From positions 1 through 64,000 of the forward strand of contig CAZXAU010000006.1 in NCBI GenBank assembly GCA_964638675.1: a stretch of 64,000 nt of DNA. The letters are read 5' to 3'. Positions 34,983 to 44,801 of the stretch are shown here, one piece after another. Within the stretch, counting starts at the first letter, position 1; every line of letters starts with the position of its first letter. The translations under genes and the position numbers were made by a program. The notes beneath the pieces are model-generated. The model did not search any database. It was given only the letters and a program-made list of their open reading frames with translations, and was not told the DNA's origin. Source of the DNA: SIG714 sp964638675. GTDB taxonomy: Bacteria; Bacillota; Clostridia; Oscillospirales; CAG-272.

Positions 34983-35103
34983 TGCTTTCGCATTGCGAAA
35001 GCTTCCTTTCTTGCGGAATTGGGGCTGGTTTTGCGAAGCAAAATCACCGCCACTTCGGTGATGAAAGCCACAAAACGCCGTTTGAAAGATTTATCTTTCA
35101 AAC
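34983..35103. repeat. Cluster of four hairpins between the two ABC halves
   Basis: GCTTTCGC-ATT-GCGAAAGC (34984-35002), GGTTTTGC-GAA-GCAAAATC (35027-35045), ATCACCG/CGGTGAT (35043-35062) and GTTTGAAAGAT-TT-ATCTTTCAAAC (35080-35103). The second and third overlap and would be alternatives. The last reaches the stop codon of the upstream ABC gene. Confidence 0.75.
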
Positions 35104-37077
35104 TTACGCCCCCTTTTTATCGTTTCTATCATTCTGAGAATAATAGATCTCTCTGTATTCTTCGTTGGTTTCCATAAGCTCATCATGTGTTCCCATGCCG
35201 GTTATGCTTCCCTCGTTCATGACGATTATCATATCGGCATCCTTGACCGATGATATACGCTGAGCTATGATGATCTTTGTGGAATTGCAAAGCTTTTCTT
35301 TGAATGCCTTACGTATCTGTGCTTCAGTTGCAGTGTCGACAGCCGAGGTTGAATCGTCAAGTATAAGGATAGTCGGCTTTTTCAGAAGAGCTCTTGCAAT
35401 ACAAAGTCTTTGCTGTTGTCCGCCCGACACATTGACTCCGCCCTGCTCGATAATTCTGTCGTAGCCTTCTGCGGTGGCAGATATGAACTTATCAGCCTGT
35501 GCGTATTCGGCCATCTTTACAACCTCTTCGTGGCTTGCATTTTTATCGCCCCACAAAAGGTTTTCCTCTATGGTTCCCGAGAAAAGCGTGTTTTTCTGCA
35601 ATACCATTCCGACACCGTCACGGAGCGATGTTATCGAATAATCCTTTACATTTACACCGTCAACAAGTATTTCTCCCTCGTCAGGGTCATAAAGTCTCGG
35701 GATCATTGAAACAAGTGTCGATTTTCCGCATCCCGTCGAACCGATGATTCCTACAGTACTTCCGCCTTTGATACTGAACGATATGTTTTTAAGCACCTTA
35801 TCAGGTGAATTCTTATAATATCTGAATGAAACATTTTTGAATTCGATATCGCCTGATGAAACCTTTTTGTCCTTATGTGTTGCACTTGAATCATTTATAT
35901 CAGGTACTTCATTGAGTACTTCCTTGATTCTCTTTGCACTTGCCATTGCACGGGATGAGAACATCAGAACCATTGTGAGCATTGTGAGTGACATGAGGAT
36001 CTGTGTGACATAAGTAAGGAATGCTGAAAGATCGCCTATTGCAAGAGTCGATTCAACGACCATGTTTCCGCCGAACCAGAGAACAGCAAGGGTCGTAATA
36101 TTCATGAAAAGTGTAACTACAGGCATAAGCAGTATCATTACGCTCATAGCTCCGATGCCGGCTTTTTTAAGCGATGAATTCGATTTCCTGAATTTTTGCT
36201 CTTCAAAATCTTCTCTGACAAAGGATTTTACAACACGTACGTTAGTTATGTTTTCCTGAACGTTAGAGTTCAGTGCGTCAACTTTCTCTTGCATTTTTGC
36301 GAATCTCGGGAATCCGCGGAAAATAATCAGCATCGCAATTATCATCATCAAAGGAACGGTGACAAGCAATACTGCCGCAAGATCGGGCTTCAGTGCTATT
36401 GCCATTATGAGTGCACCGATCAGCATTCCGGGCGCTCTCAGGCACATTCTTAGTAACATATTAATAAAATTCTGCAGCTGTGTAACGTCGTTTGTCAGAC
36501 GTGTGACAAGTGAGCCTGTGCTGAATTTATCTATATTGGCAAACGAAAAGCTCTGAATCTTTAAGTACATATCAGAACGAAGGTCTGTCGCAAAACTGAT
36601 TGCCGCCTTAGCACCGAAATATGCACCGCCGACACCTCCGAGGAGCATAAGAACTGCAACGACTATCATAAGGACTGCAGTTCCTATAACCTGCCAGATA
36701 TACGGTGTGTTTGTCAGACCCGCGAAAACACTGTTTGCCTGCTGCAGTGATGCAGTTAGTGCCGACATATCTCCGGATGCAACATTATCGGCTATCGTGT
36801 TTCCAATTTGCGTCAACGAATCGGATGATAGATATTCTATGCAGGTATACAATTTCTCAAGCTGTGCACTTGCCTGCGTTATTATCTCGCCATTTGATAT
36901 CGATGTCAGCAACTCAGAGATTATCACACCCGTATTCTGAAAGGCAGAACCTAGGTTGATAACCGTTGCAAGAAGCTTCGGCATCAGTATCTCACCGATA
37001 ACCTCAACGATCATACAGATAGGTCCGAAAATAAAATATTTCAGATAGGGCTTGATATATTTAGACCATGTCTTCAT
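35104..37077 (-). CDS. ABC multidrug exporter, degenerate half
   Basis: A 657-residue half-transporter with an enlarged first external segment (about 40-120), six helices and an ATPase domain: IGSTGCGKSTL, VSGGQQQRLCIARA and LILDDSTSAVD. Asp replaces the catalytic Glu in Walker B, marking the degenerate site of a heterodimer. ATG 37077 (GGAGG upstream) overlaps the MarR gene by 17 bases, so regulator and transporter are coupled. Drug or lipid export is inferred. Confidence 0.92.
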   Translation of the reverse strand: MKTWSKYIKPYLKYFIFGPICMIVEVIGEILMPKLLATVINLGSAFQNTGVIISELLTSISNGEIITQASAQLEKLYTCIEYLSSDSLTQIGNTIADNVASGDMSALTASLQQANSVFAGLTNTPYIWQVIGTAVLMIVVAVLMLLGGVGGAYFGAKAAISFATDLRSDMYLKIQSFSFANIDKFSTGSLVTRLTNDVTQLQNFINMLLRMCLRAPGMLIGALIMAIALKPDLAAVLLVTVPLMMIIAMLIIFRGFPRFAKMQEKVDALNSNVQENITNVRVVKSFVREDFEEQKFRKSNSSLKKAGIGAMSVMILLMPVVTLFMNITTLAVLWFGGNMVVESTLAIGDLSAFLTYVTQILMSLTMLTMVLMFSSRAMASAKRIKEVLNEVPDINDSSATHKDKKVSSGDIEFKNVSFRYYKNSPDKVLKNISFSIKGGSTVGIIGSTGCGKSTLVSMIPRLYDPDEGEILVDGVNVKDYSITSLRDGVGMVLQKNTLFSGTIEENLLWGDKNASHEEVVKMAEYAQADKFISATAEGYDRIIEQGGVNVSGGQQQRLCIARALLKKPTILILDDSTSAVDTATEAQIRKAFKEKLCNSTKIIIAQRISSVKDADMIIVMNEGSITGMGTHDELMETNEEYREIYYSQNDRNDKKGA

Positions 37078-37603
37078 TGTTTGGTTTTCCTCCGTAATTG
37101 TTATTTATATTTTCGGTTTTAAAGCAATCGTCAGTGTGTTCGGAAATTCCGAACTCCTCACACAAATTGCTTCTCAGCCGTTTAAGAAGCGATAAAAGTG
37201 TTTCTTTCTCATCATATGAAAAGCCTTTGATTGCCACCTCATCAAGGTGATCGATCATCTGCGTATTGACAAGATGCAGTTTTGCTCCCTTTTCGGTCAG
37301 AAAGACATTGATAACACGCATATCTTTTTCGGATGATTCACGGACTATATATCCGTCATCCTCCATTTTCTTGAGTGTCAGACTGACAGTCGGAGGCTTG
37401 AGTCTTGAAAGCTTTGCAAGCTCATATTGAGTACATCCGTTATGTGCATAAAGCATCATCAAAATATATCTGTATCCGTTCGGAATCCCGACATTTTCGG
37501 AGTTTTTCCTTAGCTTATCGTGATATATTTTGTCAAGATCCCTTACTATCATCATAGGTTCGGAATCATGCGGCTTCATCTTCGGTAAATTATCAATTTT
37601 CAT
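37061..37603 (-). CDS. MarR family repressor of the ABC exporter
   Basis: A 180-residue winged-helix regulator: GCTQYELAKLSRLKPPTVSLTLKKMEDDGYIVR is the DNA-binding segment (about 55-90). It is the first gene of the operon with the two ABC halves and probably represses it until a drug binds. A perfect palindrome (37663-37680) lies about 60 bases upstream. The start is ATG 37603. Confidence 0.92.
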   Translation of the reverse strand: MKIDNLPKMKPHDSEPMMIVRDLDKIYHDKLRKNSENVGIPNGYRYILMMLYAHNGCTQYELAKLSRLKPPTVSLTLKKMEDDGYIVRESSEKDMRVINVFLTEKGAKLHLVNTQMIDHLDEVAIKGFSYDEKETLLSLLKRLRSNLCEEFGISEHTDDCFKTENINNNYGGKPNNEDMV

Positions 37604-37662
37604 AATTCTCGTTTCTGTTAGATCTGCTCTTCCCTTTCATAATTATTCTCATTACAAAATTA

Positions 37663-37680
37663 GTTTGTTTTCAAACAAAC
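37663..37680. promoter_or_regulatory. Candidate MarR operator
   Basis: Perfect palindrome GTTTGTTT-TC-AAACAAAC, 60 bases before the MarR start. Its size suits one MarR dimer. Confidence 0.75.
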
Positions 37681-37866
37681 AGTATTATATTCAAATCAGA
37701 GGTAAAAGTCAATGAAGTAATTGTTAACACTTAAAGAATTTTGTTTAACAAAAGACTCATGCCAAAGCGGCTATATAATCTGTTATGTTGAATATTTATA
37801 AAGATACTACCTTATACAAGTTAATAGTTGACATTATCTGAAAACAAGTGCACATAACAAGCAACA

Positions 37867-37899
37867 ATCCCTCCGACGCCTTATTGGTATCGGAGGGAT
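37867..37899 (-). terminator. Hairpin after the CorC-like gene
   Basis: Stem ATCCCTCCGA/TCGGAGGGAT (37867-37876/37890-37899) with a 13-nt loop. It lies 49 bases past the stop at 37948. The T tract on the minus strand is poor, so termination may be partial. Confidence 0.6.
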
Positions 37900-37947
37900 C
37901 TTAACTCCCATAATTTGATTATTAATTGAAACAAGTCATGCCGGATG

Positions 37948-39363
37948 TTAGTCTTCTTGATCATCCTCATCGGTTTCTTCGGATACTATCGAAACAACAG
38001 CCCATTCAACCGCTCTTTCTTTTATGGATTCGACTTCTATATGAAGCCCGAATGCATCTACAACAGGAAGCGTTCCGTCTGTCGGAATTACGGTAAGGCA
38101 GGAGAAAACAAGTCCTCCGAGTGTATCGAAATCGTCAGTATCTACAGTGACGTTCAGAACGTCCTCAAGAGAATGCAGATCTGCCGAGCCTGCAATACGC
38201 CAGCGTCCGTCACCGAGGTCTATTATCTCCTGCTCGGATGCAGGATCATCAGTTTCATCATATATATTGCCGACAATTCGCTCAAGAAGGTCTTCCATTG
38301 TCACAATACCGCAGGTTCCGCCGTATTCATCGACAACGACAGCCATGTGATTCTTTCTTTTCTGCATTTCCTCAAGAAGAGAATCGGCGTGTATCGTTTC
38401 GGGAACAAGATACGGCTTATAAAGCAGTTTATCAATTCCCTGCCTTGAATTGGTTATATAGTCGGCATAGAATTTTTTCGCATTCAGAATGCCTACAATA
38501 CTGTCTATATCTTCCTTATATACAGGATATCTTGAATACTCATTTTCGTTTATGACCGAAAGGATCTCGTCATATGTCATTTCAATATCAAGAGCAATGA
38601 CAGATGTTCTGTGTGTCATGATGTCGCACGCCTTAATATCACTGAAATCGAAAACATTTTCAATCATTTCCTTCTCTACCGCTTCAATCGAGCCGTTTTC
38701 TTCGCTGATATCGACAAGAGAAAGTATCTCATCTTCGGTTATATAATCCTTTATGTTTTCATCCTTGAAAAAGAGAGATGAGAAGCCGCGGAACGGCGAG
38801 CTGATAATAATACTGAATTTGCTGATGAGTGCAATAATACCGTATGCACTGTATGTATTGTATTCCTTGTGTGCCGCCTTGAAGCCAATTCTTCCTGGAA
38901 GAATGACGGCGACAAAATAAAATACTGTTGCAGACAAAAGTATACAGATAAAAGCCGACAGAGTCAGGCAGAGCCAATTTCCAATGCTGCTGTCAAACAT
39001 TTCCCTGAACAAATATGCAAGGTATCTGTACAGCATAACCGACACCGTGAATCCATATGCCGTTTTTATGAATATCATCACACAGGACAGCGATGAGAGT
39101 ATATCCTGCTTCTTTTTGAGAAGCTTTTGGAATTTGTCTGCATTCTTTTCATCATCTTCACTGTCTTTTTCAAGCTTTTTTTCGTTCAGCGTTGAAATGT
39201 ACGTTTCTGAAAATGATGCCAGAAAGGCAACAATATAATAAAATACGATAAATACAGTTAAATAAAACCAACTACTTCGGTCCGGCAAGCAAAATTCCCC
39301 CAATACAATTAAGATCTGTTTAATAATTTCCGACAGTATATCATATATCTTTGCTCTTGTCAA
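37948..39363 (-). CDS. CorC/HlyC-like membrane protein (DUF21-CBS-CorC)
   Basis: A 471-residue protein of the CNNM/CorC family: an N-terminal DUF21 domain with about four helices (about 25-190), two CBS domains (DIMTHRTSVIALDIEMTYDE and VDEYGGTCGIVTMEDLLERI) and a C-terminal CorC_HlyC transporter-associated domain. Family members regulate or export magnesium or cobalt. The C terminus is very acidic. Confidence 0.9.
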   Translation of the reverse strand: MTRAKIYDILSEIIKQILIVLGEFCLPDRSSWFYLTVFIVFYYIVAFLASFSETYISTLNEKKLEKDSEDDEKNADKFQKLLKKKQDILSSLSCVMIFIKTAYGFTVSVMLYRYLAYLFREMFDSSIGNWLCLTLSAFICILLSATVFYFVAVILPGRIGFKAAHKEYNTYSAYGIIALISKFSIIISSPFRGFSSLFFKDENIKDYITEDEILSLVDISEENGSIEAVEKEMIENVFDFSDIKACDIMTHRTSVIALDIEMTYDEILSVINENEYSRYPVYKEDIDSIVGILNAKKFYADYITNSRQGIDKLLYKPYLVPETIHADSLLEEMQKRKNHMAVVVDEYGGTCGIVTMEDLLERIVGNIYDETDDPASEQEIIDLGDGRWRIAGSADLHSLEDVLNVTVDTDDFDTLGGLVFSCLTVIPTDGTLPVVDAFGLHIEVESIKERAVEWAVVSIVSEETDEDDQED

Positions 39364-39391
39364 GCAAAATTGAAAAATTCAATAATATCAG

Positions 39392-39817
39392 TTATTTGGA
39401 TTGACTGTAAAAAACTCTTCCCATCTTTTCAAGTATCTGAATATCTGCAGGACAGAATTCGTAATTTTCGACTTCACTGTAATCAATGAATCTGATATCG
39501 TTATGTTCAAGCATATGTACATCTGACAGCAGCTCGGCAATGAAAACCGTGAGATGTACTGTCAGATCGGGATATTCATATGTAACGGCAAAAAACTCTT
39601 TTCCTACGGCAATCGAACAGCCAAGCTCCTCAGAGCATTCTCTGATAAGTGCCTGGTCTTTCGTTTCGCCGGGCTCAACCTTTCCGCCGACAAATTCCCA
39701 AAGCAATCCCCGTGCTTTGTTCACGGGACGCTGACATATCATGAATTTGTTATCCTTGAAAAAGAGCCCGGCTACAACTTCAATTGCTTTGCCACTCGTT
39801 TTTCTGCAATTACTCAT
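39392..39817 (-). CDS. NUDIX hydrolase, MutT-like
   Basis: A 141-residue pyrophosphohydrolase with a full Nudix box (GGKVEPGETKDQALIRECSEELG, about 41-63). The pattern KAIEVVAGLFFKDNKFMICQRP with LLWEFVGGKVE is that of MutT enzymes, which remove 8-oxo-dGTP. The start overlaps the mrp stop by four bases. Confidence 0.88.
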   Translation of the reverse strand: MSNCRKTSGKAIEVVAGLFFKDNKFMICQRPVNKARGLLWEFVGGKVEPGETKDQALIRECSEELGCSIAVGKEFFAVTYEYPDLTVHLTVFIAELLSDVHMLEHNDIRFIDYSEVENYEFCPADIQILEKMGRVFYSQSK

Positions 39818-40647
39818 TTCGTGAGTGCATTTTTTATTGTGTCGAATGCATTATCAAGATAGTTGTTATCTATACTCTCAATTTCACCGTTATCGCATTT
39901 TCTCGCAAGTGACGGATCAATGGGAAGCTTTGCGAGTACGGAATATCCGAAAGAAGCGGCGATCTCATCTATATGACTCTCACCGAATACAGAAAGCTTT
40001 TTACCGCAATCGGGGCATTGCAGATAGCTCATATTTTCAACTATTCCGAGAACGGGAATATTCATCATTTCAGCCATTTTTGCCGCCTTCGAGACTATCA
40101 TCGAAACGAGCTCCTGAGGTGATGTAACAATGACGATTCCGTCAATCGGGAAGCTCTGGAAAACTGTAAGCGGTACATCACCTGTTCCGGGAGGGCAGTC
40201 TATAAACATATAATCTATATCCCCCCATTGAACTTCACTCCAGAATTGCTTGACAGTTCCGGCAATGACCGGTCCACGCCAGATAACAGGCGTTGTTTCA
40301 TCGTCAAGAAGAAGGTTAAGAGACATTGCCTTAATTCCCTTCTTTGTCTGCGCAGGGATCATTCCGTCATCGTTTCCTTCAATTGCTCCGCCGGGAAGTC
40401 CGAATATTTTCGGAATTGAAGGGCCTGTGATATCTGCGTCAATAATGGCAGTTTTATTTCCTTTATTGTTTGATGCTACAGAAAGGAGCGATGTGACAAG
40501 AGATTTTCCGACTCCTCCCTTTCCGCTTACTATAGCTATAACCTTTTTTACATTGCTATTTTTATTTTTCTGCGCAAGGAGCGATTCTCTCGTTCTTGAG
40601 GAACATTCCTGTGAGCAGGATGAGCAATCATGTGTGCAATCCGACAT
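39814..40647 (-). CDS. mrp: Mrp/ApbC/NBP35 iron-sulfur ATPase
   Basis: A 277-residue P-loop ATPase that delivers Fe-S clusters. It has an N-terminal Cys cluster (CTHDCSSCSQEC), the deviant Walker A SGKGGVGKS (near 42), the Asp of IDADITGPSI and a C-terminal CPDCGKK pair (near 215) that bridges a cluster at the dimer. It is followed by the NUDIX gene with overlapping codons. Confidence 0.93.
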   Translation of the reverse strand: MSDCTHDCSSCSQECSSRTRESLLAQKNKNSNVKKVIAIVSGKGGVGKSLVTSLLSVASNNKGNKTAIIDADITGPSIPKIFGLPGGAIEGNDDGMIPAQTKKGIKAMSLNLLLDDETTPVIWRGPVIAGTVKQFWSEVQWGDIDYMFIDCPPGTGDVPLTVFQSFPIDGIVIVTSPQELVSMIVSKAAKMAEMMNIPVLGIVENMSYLQCPDCGKKLSVFGESHIDEIAASFGYSVLAKLPIDPSLARKCDNGEIESIDNNYLDNAFDTIKNALTK

Positions 40648-40867
40648 TTAATTCTCCATTTCTCCGCCATGTGGCGGCATTAAAAGTTATGAAATTCTTC
40701 TTTAAATGGGTGAAACCCATTTAAAAAATAATATGTGCGTGAAACAGATGTGTGACTGCATCGGATAAACATATCTTTTACGCTAAACACATCTGAATCA
40801 TTATATTTTATATCAGTCATTAGTATAGACCATTTTATATTTTTTTTCAAGTGTTTTCAAAAAAATA
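40648..40867. repeat. Hairpin cluster before the DUF218 gene
   Basis: CCGCC-ATGT-GGCGG (40664-40677), TTTAAATGGG-TGAAA-CCCATTTAAA (40701-40725) and CAGATGTG (40745-40752) with CACATCTG (40788-40795). There is no gene. The divergent promoters of mrp and the DUF218 gene share this stretch. Confidence 0.65.
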
Positions 40868-40896
40868 TTTACTTTTTGACTAAAGTATAGTATAAT
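40868..40896 (+). promoter_or_regulatory. Promoter of the DUF218 gene
   Basis: TTTACT (40868-40873), 17 bases, and TATAAT (40891-40896), 30 bases before ATG 40927. Confidence 0.6.
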
Positions 40897-40926
40897 AGAG
40901 GAAATAATAAAAATGTGGAGGTTCGG

Positions 40927-41733
40927 ATGTTGAAAAGAATTATTGAAAAGATAAAAAAACTTGCAGTTATCGATTGGATAATCCTTTTTTCTGCTTTTGT
41001 TACTTTTGTGCTATATACATTTTATTTTATGGGCGGAACATTTCTTGCGGACAGCGGCGGATTATTCGTACTCACATTTGTTTATCTCGGGACTACAGTA
41101 CCCATAATATTCAGCGGAATATTTAAGAAATTGCTTAAAAAAGCATATCCTATACTTAAAACCATCTATTGCACCTGTCTTTTGTTCTATGTACTTTCAT
41201 TTGCTGTTTTCAGTGCTGTAGTAATCAGCGATTCGGAGAGAGAGATTGAATATGACGATCGGCAGACTGTAGTGCTTGTCTGCGGATGTAAAGTAAACGG
41301 TTCATATCCGTCACTGACACTTAAATACAGACTTGACCGTGCAATAGAGATACTGAACGAAAAAAGCGATGCATTGTGTATTGTTTCAGGCGGTCAGGGC
41401 GATGATGAAGCATACACCGAAGCATCGGTAATGAGAAATTATCTCCTAAAAAAAGGTATAGAAGATGAACGTATACTGCTCGAGGACAGATCAAGAAATA
41501 CTGTCGAAAATATAAAATATTCTATAGAAATTCTCGAGGAAAATGAAATCGGTAAGGACTGCAATCTCATATGCGTATCGACAGACCTTCATACATCAAG
41601 AGTTGCAATGATAGCAAGAGACAACGGAATGCACGCACAGGTCGCATCATCCGATTCACCATATTTTTATCTGTATATGGCATCGCTTGTCAGAGAATAT
41701 ATGTCGTATGCTAAGTATTTTATTATGGGGTAA
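40927..41733 (+). CDS. DUF218/SanA-like membrane protein
   Basis: A 268-residue protein with three helices in the first 110 residues (about 18-35, 43-65, 82-105), then the DUF218 (YdcF/SanA/ElyC) domain: VVLVCGCKVNGSYPS, the arginine of YRLDRAIEIL, IVSGGQ, the Glu of YTEASVMRNYL and SRNTVENIKYS. Family members act on envelope precursors. ATG 40927 follows GGAGG by five bases. Confidence 0.88.
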   Translation: MLKRIIEKIKKLAVIDWIILFSAFVTFVLYTFYFMGGTFLADSGGLFVLTFVYLGTTVPIIFSGIFKKLLKKAYPILKTIYCTCLLFYVLSFAVFSAVVISDSEREIEYDDRQTVVLVCGCKVNGSYPSLTLKYRLDRAIEILNEKSDALCIVSGGQGDDEAYTEASVMRNYLLKKGIEDERILLEDRSRNTVENIKYSIEILEENEIGKDCNLICVSTDLHTSRVAMIARDNGMHAQVASSDSPYFYLYMASLVREYMSYAKYFIMG

Positions 41734-41998
41734 CAAAAACTCTTTCTTATTTTCTTGCCACAGTGTGGGTAGTGAAGAGTTAAGAGTTAAAAGATAGGTA
41801 CTTTTACTTAGAAAAGCCGTGTGGCAGAGGGGCGCCACATGCCGGCTACAGTTCAAGCAGATATAAAACAAATCCCATTTGAGCGAAGCCCAATACCATT
41901 CCCCTTCAATAAAGTCTTTGTAATGGGAAGGTGAAATTTTCTGCAGAAAGTTCCCCTGAATACTAAGTGAAATCTAACTTCAAAACCAGGAGGATATA
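41734..41998. repeat. Gene-free stretch with a repeat-like element
   Basis: Contains a 7-bp tandem AGAGTTA (41776-41789), a TGTGGC/GCCACA hairpin (41820-41825/41834-41839) and an ATTCCCC/GGGAAGG-type dyad further right. It looks like a dispersed intergenic repeat. The tldD ribosome binding site AGGAGG is at its end. Confidence 0.45.
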
Positions 41999-43384
41999 AT
42001 GATAAAAAAAGAAATACTTGAAAAAGTGCTGTCTGCGGCGATGTCCACGGGAGCAGACTTTGCCGAAATCTTTGCGGAGTATACGAGAAATAATTCGCTT
42101 TATCTTGTAAATTCGAGAATTGATGAGGTGCTTGATTCTACGGTGTCGGGTGCAGGAATTCGTGCATTTCTCGGATGCAGATGCGTCAGTGCATCTACAA
42201 ACGATATGTCATACGAAGGACTGCTCAGCTGTGCCTTGAAGGTGGCGCAGGTCATTGCGGAATCAAAGCTTGATGTGACAATTAATTTGCACCCCTCAAT
42301 TGCGGCAAATGCACACCCGATAAAAATTGTGCCCGATTATGAGAAAAAATCTCTGAAGGCTGACATCCTGAAAGCGGCATGTGCAGGTTCGAGCGAAAAG
42401 AGCAATGAAATTATACAGACATCGGGATCACTAAGCGATGTAGACCATGAAATTCTCGTGGCAAATTCGGACGGACTTATGATATCGGACAGATCTATAA
42501 GAACAAGACTGTGCGTAAGCTCGATTGCAGAGCGCAGCGGAAACCGTCAGTCAGGCTTTTACGGACCGGGTGCAAAAATGGGACTCGAGCTTTTTGATAC
42601 GGTTGATCCTCGCTCAGTCGGCGAAGAGGCGGCAAGAATTGCACTTGTCAAGCTCTCGGCAAAACCATGTCCTGCAGGAAAAATGCCGGTTGCAATCGAA
42701 AACTGCTTCGGCGGCGTTATATTCCATGAAGCATGCGGACATTCGCTTGAGGCAACATGCGTATCAAAGAATCAATCACAGATGTGCGGAAAACTCGGAA
42801 TGAAGGTAGCGAATGAGAAGGTTACGGCAATAGACGACGGAACGATTCCGAACGCTTGGGGCAGTATAAATATCGACGATGAAGGAACACCGTCACAGAG
42901 AAATGTACTGATAGAAAACGGAGTTCTTAAAAATTATATGATAGATAAGCTCGGAGGAAGAAGAATGGGCATGGCATCTACAGGAAGCTCACGCCGTCAA
43001 AGCTATCTGTATGAGCCGACATCAAGAATGACAAATACATTCATCGATAACGGACCTGATAAAAACGAAGATATAATAGCATCTATAGAATACGGACTGC
43101 TCTGTGCGAAAATGGGCGGAGGCTCGGTCAACCCGATAAACGGAACATTCAACTTCTCGGTTGAAGAGGGATATATCGTCCGTAACGGCAAGATATGCGA
43201 GAGCGTACTCGGTGCATCACTTATAGGCAAAGGCTCGGAAATACTCATGAATATCGACATGGTAGGACAGAATTTAGGTCTCGGTCAGGGTATGTGCGGC
43301 TCGTCAAGCGGATCGATTCCAACGAATGTCGGTCAGCCTCTTATAAGGGTCAGCTCAATTACAGTAGGCGGAAATGCCAAATAA
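41999..43384 (+). CDS. tldD: Metalloprotease TldD
   Basis: A 461-residue catalytic half of the TldD/TldE protease. The zinc motif is HEACGHSLE (HExxxH, near residue 246). The N-terminal part starts with ADFAEIFAEYTRNNSLYL and the C-terminal glycine-rich part with GLGQGMCGSSSG. TldD/E trims peptides, including RiPP precursors, and degrades unfolded ones. It is followed after 27 bases by its partner. Confidence 0.95.
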   Translation: MIKKEILEKVLSAAMSTGADFAEIFAEYTRNNSLYLVNSRIDEVLDSTVSGAGIRAFLGCRCVSASTNDMSYEGLLSCALKVAQVIAESKLDVTINLHPSIAANAHPIKIVPDYEKKSLKADILKAACAGSSEKSNEIIQTSGSLSDVDHEILVANSDGLMISDRSIRTRLCVSSIAERSGNRQSGFYGPGAKMGLELFDTVDPRSVGEEAARIALVKLSAKPCPAGKMPVAIENCFGGVIFHEACGHSLEATCVSKNQSQMCGKLGMKVANEKVTAIDDGTIPNAWGSINIDDEGTPSQRNVLIENGVLKNYMIDKLGGRRMGMASTGSSRRQSYLYEPTSRMTNTFIDNGPDKNEDIIASIEYGLLCAKMGGGSVNPINGTFNFSVEEGYIVRNGKICESVLGASLIGKGSEILMNIDMVGQNLGLGQGMCGSSSGSIPTNVGQPLIRVSSITVGGNAK

Positions 43385-43411
43385 GAGAGTGAGAAAGGTA
43401 GGTTCGGTAAT

Positions 43412-44752
43412 ATGAATAAAAATGAAATAATTCAGGCAATAAAAAATGCCGCAGAAAAATACAGCCTTGAAGAATACGAGCTTTACTATTCGGAGGGCGA
43501 AGATATAGGATGCTCGACTTACAGGGATGAGATCGACAGCTTTTCATACGGAAATAACATTTCACTCTTCTTCAGATGTATAAAAGACGGCAAACTCGGC
43601 TATGCAACTACAAAAAAATGTACCGAGGAAGAAATTGAACTCCTCGCAAAGCGTGCATGCGAAAATGCCGCAGTCAGTGAAAAGCCGGAAAGAGCGATCA
43701 TATACGGAGGTGGCGGAGAATACAAAAAGGTAGACAACCCATGCCCCGAGCTTCCCGATGTTGATAAGCTGAAAAAAGCGGCACTTGATTGCAGAGATAT
43801 CCTCTACAGCACTGATAAGGACGTCGCTGACGGAACTTCATGCGGTGCGTACGGATCAAAAAGCTACAGCCTGCTTTATAATTCAAAAGGTCTCACTCTC
43901 GAAGCGAAAAGCGGATGCTACAGCGTAAGTATGTATGCAGTAGTAAAAAACGGCGAGGAAGAACCCGAAACAGCATATGATTCGGAATTTGTCGATCCCG
44001 ACGGCTTTGATAAAAAAGCAATGGCTGAAAAAATTGTTAACGAAGCGAAAAGTAAATTCGGTGCAGGTAACGTAAAAACAGGACAGTACAATATAGTATT
44101 TGACAGAGACTGCGCAGGTCAGATACTCTCAACCTTCCATAGCTCGTTCTTTGCGGATAATGTGCAGAAGGGCTTTTCAAAGCTTTCAAGGGATATGATA
44201 GGAAGCGTGATAGCATCCGAAAATGTGTCGATATATGACGATCCCTTTTATGAAAAAACGATATTCAAATCAGCATTTGACGGAGAGGGATACCCTACAT
44301 CGACAAAAGCTGTTATAGAAAATGGTGTACTGAAAAACCTTCTTTATAACCTGACAACCGCCGAAAAGGACGGAGTGCAAAGCACAGGTAACGCCATGAG
44401 GTCTGGTGCAGGCATCGGAACGAGAGCATTCACATTCTATATTAAACCGGGTGATCTTACAGATGAGGAGCTTGTTAAAACAGCAGCAAACGGAATTCTG
44501 GTGACAGGTATGAAAGGATTTCATGCAGGCGCAAATACCGTATCGGGTGATTTCTCAATCGAAAGCGAAGGATTTTTGATTGAAAACGGCGTTAAGACAA
44601 AGCCGGTACGCTCATTTACCGTTTCAGGTAATTTCTTTGAATTGCTGAAAAATATAAGTGCAGTCAGCTCGCAAACAGAAAAAGCGTATCTCTCATCGGC
44701 TGTATTCTCCCCAGCTATACTGATAAAAGATATGGCGGTCGCAGGAGAATAA
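43412..44752 (+). CDS. tldE: TldE/PmbA partner subunit
   Basis: A 446-residue non-catalytic partner that lacks the HExxxH motif but shares the fold: YELYYSEGEDIGCSTYRDEI near the N terminus and GTRAFTFYIKPGDLTDEEL near the C terminus. It forms a heterodimer with TldD. Same operon and strand. Confidence 0.93.
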   Translation: MNKNEIIQAIKNAAEKYSLEEYELYYSEGEDIGCSTYRDEIDSFSYGNNISLFFRCIKDGKLGYATTKKCTEEEIELLAKRACENAAVSEKPERAIIYGGGGEYKKVDNPCPELPDVDKLKKAALDCRDILYSTDKDVADGTSCGAYGSKSYSLLYNSKGLTLEAKSGCYSVSMYAVVKNGEEEPETAYDSEFVDPDGFDKKAMAEKIVNEAKSKFGAGNVKTGQYNIVFDRDCAGQILSTFHSSFFADNVQKGFSKLSRDMIGSVIASENVSIYDDPFYEKTIFKSAFDGEGYPTSTKAVIENGVLKNLLYNLTTAEKDGVQSTGNAMRSGAGIGTRAFTFYIKPGDLTDEELVKTAANGILVTGMKGFHAGANTVSGDFSIESEGFLIENGVKTKPVRSFTVSGNFFELLKNISAVSSQTEKAYLSSAVFSPAILIKDMAVAGE

Positions 44753-44801
44753 AAGAATAATCGAAAATATAAGATTGCTTAAATATCGGGAAGTTTATCA
44801 T

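Larger units (their letters stand above)
37604..37947. other. Gene-free stretch with MarR operator
   Basis: Holds the operator at 37663-37680 and the hairpin at 37867-37899. Nothing else was supported. Confidence 0.6.
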
